Source: Methanospirillum hungatei (GTDB lineage Archaea; Halobacteriota; Methanomicrobia; Methanomicrobiales; Methanospirillaceae). From it: DNA of 10,000 bases. This document shows positions 1 to 6,662 of the stretch, in pieces; position 1 is the stretch's first letter, and each line of letters starts with the position of its first letter. Location of the stretch: positions 1 to 10,000 of the forward strand of contig NZ_JAIWNS010000003.1 in assembly GCF_020216685.1 (NCBI RefSeq), read 5' to 3'. The position numbers and the translations under genes were made by a program. The notes below the pieces were generated by a model. The model was not told where the DNA came from. It did not search any database and saw only the letters and a list, made by a program, of their open reading frames with translations.

Positions 1-1
1 A

Positions 2-964
2 GGTACCATGCTTCTGGTCCTCATCATCGGGACGATGGGACTATTATCAGCGGTTTTGATGAATGACACCATTGCTATCATCGGAGCACCCCTCATCATG
101 CTTCTGGCCGGGCGGCTTGGGGTCTCAAAACCAGGAGCACTGATAGCCCTCTGCTTTTCGGTCACAACCGGCAGTGTATTCAGCCCTATCGGAAATCCCC
201 AGAATTATCTCATCGCCTCATATGTCCCCGAATTGTCCCCTTATCTCCTCTTTTTTTCAGGTCTTTTCATTCCGACTCTCCTCTCCCTTGGCGTGATCTT
301 CCTCTTCCTGCGTCCGCTTTTCAGGGAAGTCAGCAACCCGGCTGAAGGATGCAGATTCGGAAAGATTTCTCCGGATACCAAACCATGGCCGGTGTACCTC
401 TCCTTTCTTTGTATTTTCACCGGCATCGGACTGCAGATTATCAGCGGGCTTTTTCAGATGGGGTGGGCAGTTCCTATCGAGTGGATTGCAATCACCGCCG
501 CTATTCCGGTTCTGGTTTTTTCAAAAGAGCGGATCAGACTTCTTCGGAAAATAGACTGGCACACCCTCATCTTCTTTGCAGCCATGTTTGTCCTGATGCA
601 GAGTGTGTATGATACGGGATTCTTCCAGGGGATGATACCGGAGACTGGAGGTGCGGACATTCTGCTTGTGCTGATTGCAGGCATCCTTCTCTCTCAGGTT
701 ATCTCAAATGTCCCATTTGTAGCTCTCTTCCAGCCGCTCCTGTTATCATCTGGAGTTTCCCCGGCAATCATTCTGGCCCTTGCGTCAGGAAGCACCATCG
801 CAGGAAACCTTACCATTCTTGGTGCAGCCAGCAATGTCATCATCATCCAGCAGGCAGAACGAGAGGGAGTTCATATTTCCATGCGATTATTCTGCAGATA
901 TGGTATTCCGGTGACATTCTTTCAGATGTGTATTTATGCGGCTTTTCTGATAGCAATGCCATAA
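2..964 (+). CDS. ArsB/NhaD/SLC13-like ion permease, C-terminal part (5' end outside window)
   Basis: This is an integral membrane transporter of the ion-transporter superfamily that holds ArsB, NhaD and SLC13/CitT-like permeases. About 320 residues are visible. The reading frame is already open at base 2, and the ATG at 8 falls inside a transmembrane segment, so the true start lies upstream. Two inverted-repeat-type signatures are visible. The first half has an unwound-helix region (SAVLMNDTIAIIG) followed by FSPIGNPQNYLIA. The second half has SNVPFVALFQPL followed by SGSTIAGNLTILGAASN and the closing EREGVHISMRLFCRYG. The rest is alternating hydrophobic helices with short charged loops, such as FSKERIRLLRKIDW. 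These paired Asn/Thr/Gly motifs form the ion and substrate site in the family. The substrate cannot be told from the sequence; arsenite, Na+/H+ exchange and di- or tricarboxylate are all possible. The gene ends at TAA 962-964, 90 bp before the next gene, which has its own promoter. Confidence 0.85.
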   Translation, partial: GTMLLVLIIGTMGLLSAVLMNDTIAIIGAPLIMLLAGRLGVSKPGALIALCFSVTTGSVFSPIGNPQNYLIASYVPELSPYLLFFSGLFIPTLLSLGVIFLFLRPLFREVSNPAEGCRFGKISPDTKPWPVYLSFLCIFTGIGLQIISGLFQMGWAVPIEWIAITAAIPVLVFSKERIRLLRKIDWHTLIFFAAMFVLMQSVYDTGFFQGMIPETGGADILLVLIAGILLSQVISNVPFVALFQPLLLSSGVSPAIILALASGSTIAGNLTILGAASNVIIIQQAEREGVHISMRLFCRYGIPVTFFQMCIYAAFLIAMP

Positions 965-1002
965 GGAAGCATCTGTTCGGGCATACGCAGGTATTGCATG
1001 GC

Positions 1003-1016
1003 ATATTTTTAAATAA
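1003..1016 (+). promoter_or_regulatory. TATA-like promoter box for the receiver gene at 1055
   Basis: An A/T-only core, TTTTTAAATA at 1006-1015, stands in the 90-bp gap after the permease. It lies about 40-50 bases before the ATG at 1055. An archaeal TATA box sits about 25 bases before the transcript start, which would put the start near 1035 and leave a leader of about 20 bases. That leader holds AGGA (1044-1047), seven bases before the ATG, as a modest ribosome site. The assignment rests on position and composition only. Confidence 0.5.
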
Positions 1017-1054
1017 GACGAATAAAAGAGCTGAGTTATACCCAGGATTGTCCC

Positions 1055-1438
1055 ATGTCAGGAATACTGGTCGTTGATGACAAACCCGCGCACCGGGATC
1101 AGATCGCGGAGATACTCAGCAATGCCGGATATCTGGTAACCGGTAAAGCCTCGTCAGGGGCTGAAGCGATAACCATGTTTCATCAGATAGAACCTGACCT
1201 GGTAACGCTGGATCTTATCATGCCTGATATGAATGGTATGGACCTTCTCAGGATCATGAAGGGGACAAGTCCGATGGTCTCATTTCTTATCTGCACGTCC
1301 ATCTGCCATGAGATGATTGCAGACCTTGCAAAGCGATCCGGTGCTGATGCACTCTTTCACAAACCTATCTCTGATTCATCACTTCTTGCAGCAGTTTCCA
1401 AAATCCTGGGATCACCACACCAGGAAAAGGAAGCATAA
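1055..1438 (+). CDS. stand-alone CheY-like response regulator (receiver domain only)
   Basis: A 127-residue protein consisting of one receiver (REC) domain, which takes a phosphoryl group from a histidine kinase in the cytoplasm. The acidic pair is Asp8-Asp9 (ILVVDDK), the phospho-acceptor is Asp53 (LDLIMPD), the switch Thr is Thr81 in LICTS, and the conserved Lys-Pro pair is Lys103-Pro104 (FHKP). All active-site residues are therefore present. There is no output domain, and the last ten residues (SPHQEKEA end) are only a polar tail. The Cys-Thr-Ser switch motif and overall pattern match the two receivers at 6240 and 6663, so the three look like one subgroup, related to the CheY type in which the switch reads CSA or CTS. 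This copy is the most divergent: ADALFH replaces the usual AxGYxx before Lys103. No kinase is next to it; its partner may be one of the kinases at 2512 or 5160. The ATG at 1055 has a weak AGGA seven bases upstream. Confidence 0.93.
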   Translation: MSGILVVDDKPAHRDQIAEILSNAGYLVTGKASSGAEAITMFHQIEPDLVTLDLIMPDMNGMDLLRIMKGTSPMVSFLICTSICHEMIADLAKRSGADALFHKPISDSSLLAAVSKILGSPHQEKEA

Positions 1439-1800
1439 TTTTACTGTCATGAGGTATGATCCGGGAGGGGATCCCGGACCTGAAAACAAGGTTTATGGGG
1501 TGTATCCATTTCCGGTCCAGTGCAGATTATTGTGCGGGGAGTGCTGGATGGGGGGTTTTTTGGATCTGCCTGAACCGGTCATGTCTCTTCTGGTTTTGTA
1601 TTATCCTCTGGTGAGGACGGCATACCGGATGGGTAGGTGTGGGGCTTTTTGCGTTCCAGCTTTGGTATCACCTCCGAACTCTTCGTGCAGGGCAGTTCCT
1701 GCGCATGTATAGTTATATTTACATTCTGTTATATCTACTTTCCTCATGGACAAGGACTCTCAGCTTTTTGTTAGCAATTATGCGCATTTCCAGCTCTAAT
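1439..1800. other. 362-bp gene-poor region
   Basis: No convincing gene is seen on either strand. The region holds a perfect 7-bp hairpin at 1460-1478, a run of six G followed by six T at 1550-1561, and a TATA-like stretch around 1708-1717 (TATAGTTATA). On the plus strand a 17-codon open frame (ATG 1746, TAA 1797-1799) begins 30 bases after that stretch without a ribosome site. On the minus strand an ATG at 1706 gives only 12 codons. An open frame that runs out of the receiver gene to 1712 has an atypical, Cys/Pro/Gly-rich translation and lacks any family resemblance. The region is probably the 3' flank of the receiver gene together with the 3' flank of the convergent XRE gene; a small RNA cannot be excluded. 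Confidence 0.5.
1460..1478 (+). terminator. perfect 7-bp hairpin after the receiver gene
   Basis: TCCGGGA (1460-1466) and TCCCGGA (1472-1478) are exact inverted repeats separated by the five bases GGGGA. The hairpin begins 22 bases after the stop codon of the receiver gene. No U-run follows directly; the nearest is T6 at 1556-1561. This is therefore not a classic bacterial-type terminator. It could be an mRNA 3' end or processing element, or a protein-binding palindrome. Confidence 0.4.
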
Positions 1801-2004
1801 TCAGGGAGCTGATTCTTCAAATACAAAGATCTCTTCGATGGTAACATGGAACCGGCGTGCCATTTTAAAGGCTAACTCAAGGGAAGGATCATATTTTCCC
1901 TTCTCTATTGCAAGGATGGTCTGTCTTGTCACGCCAACTTCCCGTGCAAGGTCTTCCTGAGTCATGTCATGCATCGCTCTGAAAACCTTGATCTTATTCT
2001 TCAT
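1801..2004 (-). CDS. small XRE-family helix-turn-helix regulator
   Basis: A 67-residue DNA-binding protein that is almost entirely one XRE/Cro-type helix-turn-helix domain. The first HTH helix is TQEDLAREVGV, the recognition helix is TRQTILAIEKGKY, and the closing part PSLELAFKMARRFHVTIEEIF is typical of the short YozG-like group of regulators. The start chosen is the ATG at 2004 because GGAGG lies five bases before it within a purine run (GGAGGAGAGG, 2014-2005). A longer reading from a TTG at 2022 would make that ribosome site part of the protein. The gene overlaps the end of the DUF2178-type membrane gene by 11 bp, so the two are co-transcribed and probably translationally coupled. By analogy with other such pairs, the regulator may control its own operon and respond to a signal from the membrane partner; this is inference. 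Confidence 0.92.
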   Translation of the reverse strand: MKNKIKVFRAMHDMTQEDLAREVGVTRQTILAIEKGKYDPSLELAFKMARRFHVTIEEIFVFEESAP

Positions 2005-2416
2005 CCTCTCCTCCGGCACCAAATTTCCGCTCGTACCAGGAGATGAAAAGGATGTACACGATGATCATCAGAAAGACAATGAACATGAGGAGGAATGAAA
2101 ACCGGGCAATCTGGTACGAGAATGGTCCAAACGTGTCTCCCCCAAGACTGATTACTACGCCACCCAGGGCATATGAAAAAAGCGTTATCCCCATTACCTG
2201 TAGGGTTCGCAGAGAAGCTTTCTCAGTGATCAGGTGTGAGCGTTCATCAGTAATCACATCATCAACCATCTGTCTTGAAATCCAGGCTGCCAAAACCCCG
2301 ATTATAACCGCTCCGGTCATAACCAGGGGTTCGAGGTTCTCTACCGACCAGAAAAATATCCCGACTTCAAGAATTGCGATGACACCAAGGAGAAGGAAAT
2401 ATGTGTATTGCTTCAT
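1994..2416 (-). CDS. DUF2178-type four-helix membrane protein
   Basis: A 140-residue integral membrane protein of unknown function. Four hydrophobic segments are visible: about residues 5-24 (FLLLGVIAILEVGIFFW), 30-47, 70-95 and 105-130 (FSFLLMFIVFLMIIVYILF). A conserved-looking polar loop between helices 2 and 3 (VDDVITDERSHLITEKAS) is the part that recalls DUF2178 proteins, in which a DER...A pattern follows the second helix. The start was placed at the ATG at 2416. A longer open frame reaches 2590, but its extra 58 residues are polar, unlike the family, and overlap the divergent kinase gene. No clear ribosome site precedes the ATG, and a TATA-like box lies about 45 bases upstream. The C-terminal tail is acidic (GGEDEE). 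It forms an operon with the downstream XRE gene, an arrangement common for this family in archaea. Confidence 0.82.
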   Translation of the reverse strand: MKQYTYFLLLGVIAILEVGIFFWSVENLEPLVMTGAVIIGVLAAWISRQMVDDVITDERSHLITEKASLRTLQVMGITLFSYALGGVVISLGGDTFGPFSYQIARFSFLLMFIVFLMIIVYILFISWYERKFGAGGEDEE

Positions 2417-2511
2417 AATGCTTTGTAACGGATTAGTGTATCTACGCCGGAGAGGATAAGTATATTTGTCACGATAACTGGCAAAATCCAAATCGGGCTG
2501 TTGGATGCAGT
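2417..2511. promoter_or_regulatory. 95-bp divergent promoter region
   Basis: This gap separates the minus-strand DUF2178/XRE operon from the plus-strand kinase gene. One A/T-rich core at 2456-2468 (AAGTATATTTGTC on the plus strand, AAATATACTT on the minus strand) lies about 45 bases from both start codons. It could serve as TATA element for either or both directions. If it is shared, the XRE regulator could influence the kinase island as well as its own operon. Confidence 0.45.
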
Positions 2512-5163
2512 ATGCTAGGTAAAAATATGGTATCTGATCCTCCGATACGGGTTCTCTTTGTGGATGATGAACCTGGGATGCTCCAGGCAATCCGGGATTA
2601 TCTCTCCATAGTCCATTCCATCGGGGTTGATATCTGTAATTCCGGTGCTGAAGCCCTTACCAGGGAGGATCTCTTTGGATTTGACTGCCTGATTATTGAT
2701 TACGAAATGCCGGACATCGACGGAATTGTTCTTTTAAAAGAGATTCGCCAGATGAATACTGACATTCCCATCATCATCTTCACCGGAAAGGGGCATGAAG
2801 ATGTTGCGATGGAGGCCATCAACGCCGGGGCTGATTTTTACATCAAAAAGGGTGGAAATCCGGAGGAACTCTTTACTGAACTCGCGCATTTCATCCGCAA
2901 AGGCGTCAGCAAGTACCGGGCTGAACAGTCACTTGTGGAAAAAGAGCGCCGGTACCGGGCGGTTGTTGAGGATATGACCGAATTTGTCTGCAGGATGAAT
3001 GCAGAAGGAGTCATCCTTTTTGTCAACTCGGCCTTTCCAAAAAGTCTTCAGATACCGTTTGATGTTTTGAACGGAGTGACATTTTACTCCCTCTACCCTG
3101 ACCATAAGCGGGAGATAGAAGAGGTCATCTCCCTTTGTGACCCAGACAACCCTTCAGCCCAGCTGGAACTGCCATTTCAGGGAAGTCAGGGTAAGACCAT
3201 CTGGCACAGCTGGGTAATCAGAGTCATATTTGATGACCGGTTCGATATCCAGGAGATACAGGCGGTTGGCAGAGACATCTCAAGACAGAGGGAACTTGAC
3301 AGGCAGGGGACCATCCTCAGAGAACTTGGGATCTCACTTGCGAGTAGTTCAACCCTTGAATCTGCTCTCAGCTTCTCCCTGTCTGCAGCGATCGAGATAG
3401 GGGGTCTTGAGACCGGAGCAGTCTATCTCCATGACCATAATTCAGGCAGACTCTCCCCCTTCCTTGACCAGGGGCCATACCGGGCAGCATTACACAGGCT
3501 CTACGATGAGTTTTCCAGGATTGGAGATGAAATGATCCTCAATACCGGAGATCCGCTCTATATGAGCATGACGGATCTGCACCGGTTTGAAAGCAGGTTT
3601 ACTGCACTGGCATTCATTCCAATTATCAGATATGAAGAGGTAACCGGCTGGTTCATCCTGGCATCAGACAACCTGATTGAAGTCCCGTATGAGATAAGAG
3701 GTCCTCTTGAGGGAGTTGCGTCACAGATAGGAAATGTCATCTCACGAATTGAGGCTGAAGAAGCACTTCGGGATGCTCTTATTGAAAGCGAGGAGCGGTA
3801 TATGCAGCTCTCGGAGACATCTCCCGATGCCATTGCAATTTTATCCGGAAATTCTGTGGTATATCTGAATCCTGCTGCAAATGCACTCTTTGAAGTGGAC
3901 AGCCCTGATGTCTTTATCAAACAACCCCTCCATGATTTTCTTGATACTGACCTGCAGAACTGGTTTTATGAGATCCTGAAAACCAAGGCCAGAGAGAAGA
4001 GTCCAAGAGCAGGCGAAGGATTTCTCAAAACGAAAAATGGCCGACAGATATATGGTGAACTCATCAGTGTTCCTATCTCCCATGCAGGAGAAGATGCAAT
4101 CCTTCTGCTTATCCGTGATAAAACAAGTCAGCGGATACAGGAGCAGGCATTGATTGAGAGCGAACGCCGGTTTCGTGAGATGGCTGATCTCCTGCCCGAA
4201 CCATTGTTTGAAGCTGACACGAACGGGAAGCTGACTTTTTGTAACCGTGGGGTTTTCGCTCTCCTCAATGCATCACATGTTCCGGATACCGATATCACCA
4301 TGGCATCAGAGCTGGTTTCCGCGCAGGAGCAACTCAGGTTTTCCACCATTCTGAAAAAGGTCGCAAATGATCTGATGCCGGTTGCCGGGGACTTTATTGC
4401 TGCAGGAGATCCTTCGGACCCGCGAATTATTCATCTTTCCCTCGCTCCCATCCTCCGCGACGGGGTTTTCTCCGGCACCCGGGGTATCCTCATTGATATT
4501 ACCGAGAACAAGCGGTATCAGGAGAGACTCCACCATATGATCGAGGAGAAGGATGTACTCTTTCGTGAACTGCACCACCGGGTCAAGAACAACATGCAGA
4601 TCATATCAAGCATGCTCCAGCTGCAGGAAGAGTACATCACCGATGAAGTCATCCTTTCAGCCCTCCATGATTGTGAACAGCGGATCGACTCAATGGCCCT
4701 TGTCCATGAGACATTATACCGGACCGAGTCACTTGCAGGTATTCCCTTCGGCCAGTACCTTGAGGATCTCGCACAGGCGGTGACCGAGGGATTTGCAACC
4801 GTAAGAGATATCAGGACTGAGATCGATGTCGGAAGTGTCATGCTCAGCCTGGATACCGCTGTCACCATCGGGCTTATCGTGAATGAACTGATGGTAAATT
4901 CCATGAAATATGCCTTTGTGGATCGGCCGTCAGGGCTAATTACCATCAGGCTGACCTGTGAGGATGACGGGTGCACGATGCGGTATTCGGATGACGGCGT
5001 TGGTCTCCCACCAGGATTTGAGATTGAAAAGATCTCCAGTCTCGGGATGCGCCTTGTGCGTATCCTTGCACGGCAGATACGTGGATCATTACTGATTGAG
5101 AGCGAACCGGGTGCAGGAATGATCTGCACCGTTACCTTCCCAAAACAGGCAGGAAATATATGA
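2512..5163 (+). CDS. REC-PAS-GAF-PAS-PAS sensor histidine kinase (HisKA_2 type)
   Basis: An 883-residue cytoplasmic kinase with no membrane segment. Domains in order are: receiver, about 11-130 (Asp18-Asp19, phospho-acceptor Asp63 in IIDYEMPDIDG, Thr91, Lys113); PAS about 143-260; GAF about 265-415; PAS about 423-545; PAS about 547-670; HisKA_2 about 678-755; and HATPase about 775-880. The phospho-accepting His is probably His689, the one just before Arg in ELHHRVKNN. The ATP site shows an N-box with Asn791-Glu792 and Asn796, a G1 box DDGVGL with Asp828, and SLGMRLV at 843-849. In the receiver, Lys113 is followed by Gly-Gly instead of Pro, a variant known from methanogen receivers. The PAS and GAF domains probably sense soluble ligands, redox state or another protein; no cofactor can be named. 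The ATG at 2527 (AGGT seven bases before it) is a possible alternative start, losing five residues. The stop overlaps the next start as ATGA. There is no HPt or DNA-binding domain. Confidence 0.93.
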   Translation: MLGKNMVSDPPIRVLFVDDEPGMLQAIRDYLSIVHSIGVDICNSGAEALTREDLFGFDCLIIDYEMPDIDGIVLLKEIRQMNTDIPIIIFTGKGHEDVAMEAINAGADFYIKKGGNPEELFTELAHFIRKGVSKYRAEQSLVEKERRYRAVVEDMTEFVCRMNAEGVILFVNSAFPKSLQIPFDVLNGVTFYSLYPDHKREIEEVISLCDPDNPSAQLELPFQGSQGKTIWHSWVIRVIFDDRFDIQEIQAVGRDISRQRELDRQGTILRELGISLASSSTLESALSFSLSAAIEIGGLETGAVYLHDHNSGRLSPFLDQGPYRAALHRLYDEFSRIGDEMILNTGDPLYMSMTDLHRFESRFTALAFIPIIRYEEVTGWFILASDNLIEVPYEIRGPLEGVASQIGNVISRIEAEEALRDALIESEERYMQLSETSPDAIAILSGNSVVYLNPAANALFEVDSPDVFIKQPLHDFLDTDLQNWFYEILKTKAREKSPRAGEGFLKTKNGRQIYGELISVPISHAGEDAILLLIRDKTSQRIQEQALIESERRFREMADLLPEPLFEADTNGKLTFCNRGVFALLNASHVPDTDITMASELVSAQEQLRFSTILKKVANDLMPVAGDFIAAGDPSDPRIIHLSLAPILRDGVFSGTRGILIDITENKRYQERLHHMIEEKDVLFRELHHRVKNNMQIISSMLQLQEEYITDEVILSALHDCEQRIDSMALVHETLYRTESLAGIPFGQYLEDLAQAVTEGFATVRDIRTEIDVGSVMLSLDTAVTIGLIVNELMVNSMKYAFVDRPSGLITIRLTCEDDGCTMRYSDDGVGLPPGFEIEKISSLGMRLVRILARQIRGSLLIESEPGAGMICTVTFPKQAGNI

Positions 5164-6227
5164 CCCAGGTGCTTATCGTTGAAGATGAGGCAATTGTGGC
5201 TGAATCTATCGCATCCAAACTTCGCCGGTACGGATATGAAGTGGTTGATACCCTTCCGACCGGAGAAGAGGCAGTAGATAAAGCTGGAAAAACGCGGCCT
5301 GATGTGATCCTCATGGACATTCATCTGGCGGGAAAGATGGACGGGATACAGGCCGCAGATCGGATCTCAAGCCAGTATCATATCCCGGTGATTTTTCTGA
5401 CTGCATATGCCGATGAACAGACCATAGCCCGTGCAAAAGAGGCAGGTCCCTTTGGATACCTTGTAAAACCATTCAGGGAACGTGACCTGTACGTAACAAT
5501 TGAGATGGCACGCGAGCGATCCAGACTTGAAGCAGAACTGGAAGCGGCAAACCGGGAACTTGATTCGTTCAGTTACTCAGTATCGCATGATCTGCGGGCA
5601 CCACTCATTGCTATTGATGGATTCTCCCGTATCCTAGAAGAGACCTATGCCGGGTACCTTCCCCCTGACGGTGTTGAATGTCTGTCCAGAATCCGGCAGG
5701 CCGCAAACCAGATGGACCAGCTCATCGAGGACTTTCTGCGGCTCTCACGAGTAACACGGGCACCACTCCTGATGGAGAAACTTGACATCTCCCGTATAGC
5801 ACGTGATATCCTGGGTCAGCTGGCAACGCATGATCCTGACCGGAAGGTTCACTGGAAGGTTGAAGAAGGGCTGACGGTATTTGGAGATCCGGGTCTGTGT
5901 GAGATTGCCCTTAAAAATCTTATCGGAAATGCATGGAAGTATACGATGCATACTGATAATGCACAGATCCAGGTAGGCAGCCTGATGCAGGGTCAGACAC
6001 GGGTGTTCTTTATCAAAGACAATGGCGCAGGTTTTCCATCAGAGAAAGCAAACCTCCTCTTCATCCCTCTGCAGCGGCTTCACTCCCACCAGGAGTTCCC
6101 GGGAAATGGTATCGGCCTTGCAACAGTACAGCGGATAGTGCACCGGCATGGTGGACGGATATGGGCAGAAGGGGCTACCGGTGAAGGAGCAACCTTCTTC
6201 TTTACCCTTCCTGAAGAGGCGGGATAA
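5160..6227 (+). CDS. REC-HisKA-HATPase hybrid histidine kinase
   Basis: A 355-residue soluble kinase that starts with a receiver and has no PAS sensor. In the receiver, Glu8-Asp9 bind metal, Asp53 (LMDIHLAG) accepts phosphate, and Thr81 and Lys103-Pro104 complete the site. The last receiver helix runs straight into a charged coiled-coil-like stretch (RERSRLEAELEAANRELDSF, about 118-137). The HisKA helix follows with His143 in SVSHDLRAPL. The ATPase has an N-box (ALKNLIGNAWKYT, Asn253 and Asn257), a G1 box DNGAGF (Asp287) and a G2 box GNGIGLATV (315-323). The F-box region FIPLQRLHSH resembles the phytochrome-like kinase group, in which FxPFQRLH is usual; here Leu replaces the second Phe. The ATG forms an ATGA overlap with the upstream kinase, and AGGA sits five bases before it, so the two are translationally coupled. 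The direct receiver-to-kinase linkage suggests that phosphorylation of Asp53 controls His143; this is inference. Confidence 0.93.
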   Translation: MTQVLIVEDEAIVAESIASKLRRYGYEVVDTLPTGEEAVDKAGKTRPDVILMDIHLAGKMDGIQAADRISSQYHIPVIFLTAYADEQTIARAKEAGPFGYLVKPFRERDLYVTIEMARERSRLEAELEAANRELDSFSYSVSHDLRAPLIAIDGFSRILEETYAGYLPPDGVECLSRIRQAANQMDQLIEDFLRLSRVTRAPLLMEKLDISRIARDILGQLATHDPDRKVHWKVEEGLTVFGDPGLCEIALKNLIGNAWKYTMHTDNAQIQVGSLMQGQTRVFFIKDNGAGFPSEKANLLFIPLQRLHSHQEFPGNGIGLATVQRIVHRHGGRIWAEGATGEGATFFFTLPEEAG

Positions 6228-6239
6228 ACCGGAGAATAT

Positions 6240-6635
6240 ATGCCAACGGTACTTATTATTGACGACGAGGATCTTGATCGGAAAGTCCTTCACTCCATCC
6301 TGCTTTCTGCAGGGTACGAGGTAGTCGGGACGGCACGAAGCGGAGAAGAGGGGATAAAGCTCAGTCGAACACTCAAGCCTGATCTTATCACCATAGATCT
6401 TATGATGCCGAAGATGAACGGGATGGAGGTCCTCATAAAACTAATGAAGGAGAATGCCAAGACAAACGCTCTGATCTGCACATCAGCCCATTCAGACCCG
6501 GTTGTTGACCTGGCCATGCGATATGGCGCTAAGGGGTATATCATCAAACCATTCCAGGCCAGATCCCTCCTTGCAACCGTAAAGGAAGTAGTCGGAGCAC
6601 CTGACCCGGCACGGATGAATGTGTGGAATTTTTAA
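6240..6635 (+). CDS. stand-alone CheY-like response regulator, first of tandem pair
   Basis: A 131-residue single receiver domain. Asp8-Asp9, phospho-acceptor Asp53 (TIDLMMPKMNG), Thr81 in LICTS and Lys103-Pro104 (YIIKPF) are all present. The tail after residue 120 (PDPARMNVWNF) is short and holds no output domain. It starts 12 bases after the upstream kinase stop, with GGAG (6231-6234) five bases before the ATG, so it belongs to the kinase operon. By hand alignment about 55 of 118 positions are identical to the next protein (6663), with the stretch SILLSAGYE and the word GEEGI kept exactly. That points to a local duplication. The likely role is phosphate acceptor or shuttle for one or both kinases, with output by protein binding. 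A CheY-like motor role is possible from the sequence type, but no chemotaxis gene is in view. Confidence 0.93.
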   Translation: MPTVLIIDDEDLDRKVLHSILLSAGYEVVGTARSGEEGIKLSRTLKPDLITIDLMMPKMNGMEVLIKLMKENAKTNALICTSAHSDPVVDLAMRYGAKGYIIKPFQARSLLATVKEVVGAPDPARMNVWNF

Positions 6636-6652
6636 AAGTTCAAAAGCGAGGG
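6624..6652 (+). promoter_or_regulatory. possible internal TATA box plus ribosome site for the receiver at 6663
   Basis: AATTTTTAAAAG at 6627-6638 overlaps the end of the preceding gene and lies 25-36 bases before the ATG at 6663. It closely resembles the box before the receiver at 1055 (TTTTTAAATA). If used, the transcript would start only a few bases before the gene. GAGGG (6648-6652) lies ten bases before the ATG as a ribosome site for read-through transcripts. The A/T stretch could also be chance, since it contains the TAA stop of the upstream gene. Confidence 0.3.
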
Positions 6653-6662
6653 ATACATACAG

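Noticed and set aside
1317..1712. 131-codon plus-strand frame running out of the receiver gene
   Set aside because: The first third is the receiver gene read in another frame. The rest is Cys/Pro/Gly-rich with no recognisable domain, and no ribosome site precedes its ATG.
1801..2416. XRE/membrane pair as a toxin-antitoxin module
   Set aside because: The size is suggestive, but the membrane protein has four helices and a DUF2178-like loop instead of a small toxin form, and the regulator is of the YozG-like type without an antitoxin tail.
2043..2459. 138-codon plus-strand frame opposite the DUF2178-type gene
   Set aside because: It is antisense to a membrane protein with clear helices and is itself Arg/Thr-rich without a recognisable motif.
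2417..2590. N-terminal extension of the DUF2178-type protein to 2590
   Set aside because: The extra 58 residues are polar, overlap the divergent kinase start and precede what is a typical first transmembrane segment beginning at ATG 2416.
4518..5324. Long open frame (268 codons) on the minus strand opposite the two kinases
   Set aside because: It lies entirely opposite well-supported kinase domains, and its translation is Ser/Arg-rich without family resemblance. It is a by-product of the codon use of the real genes.
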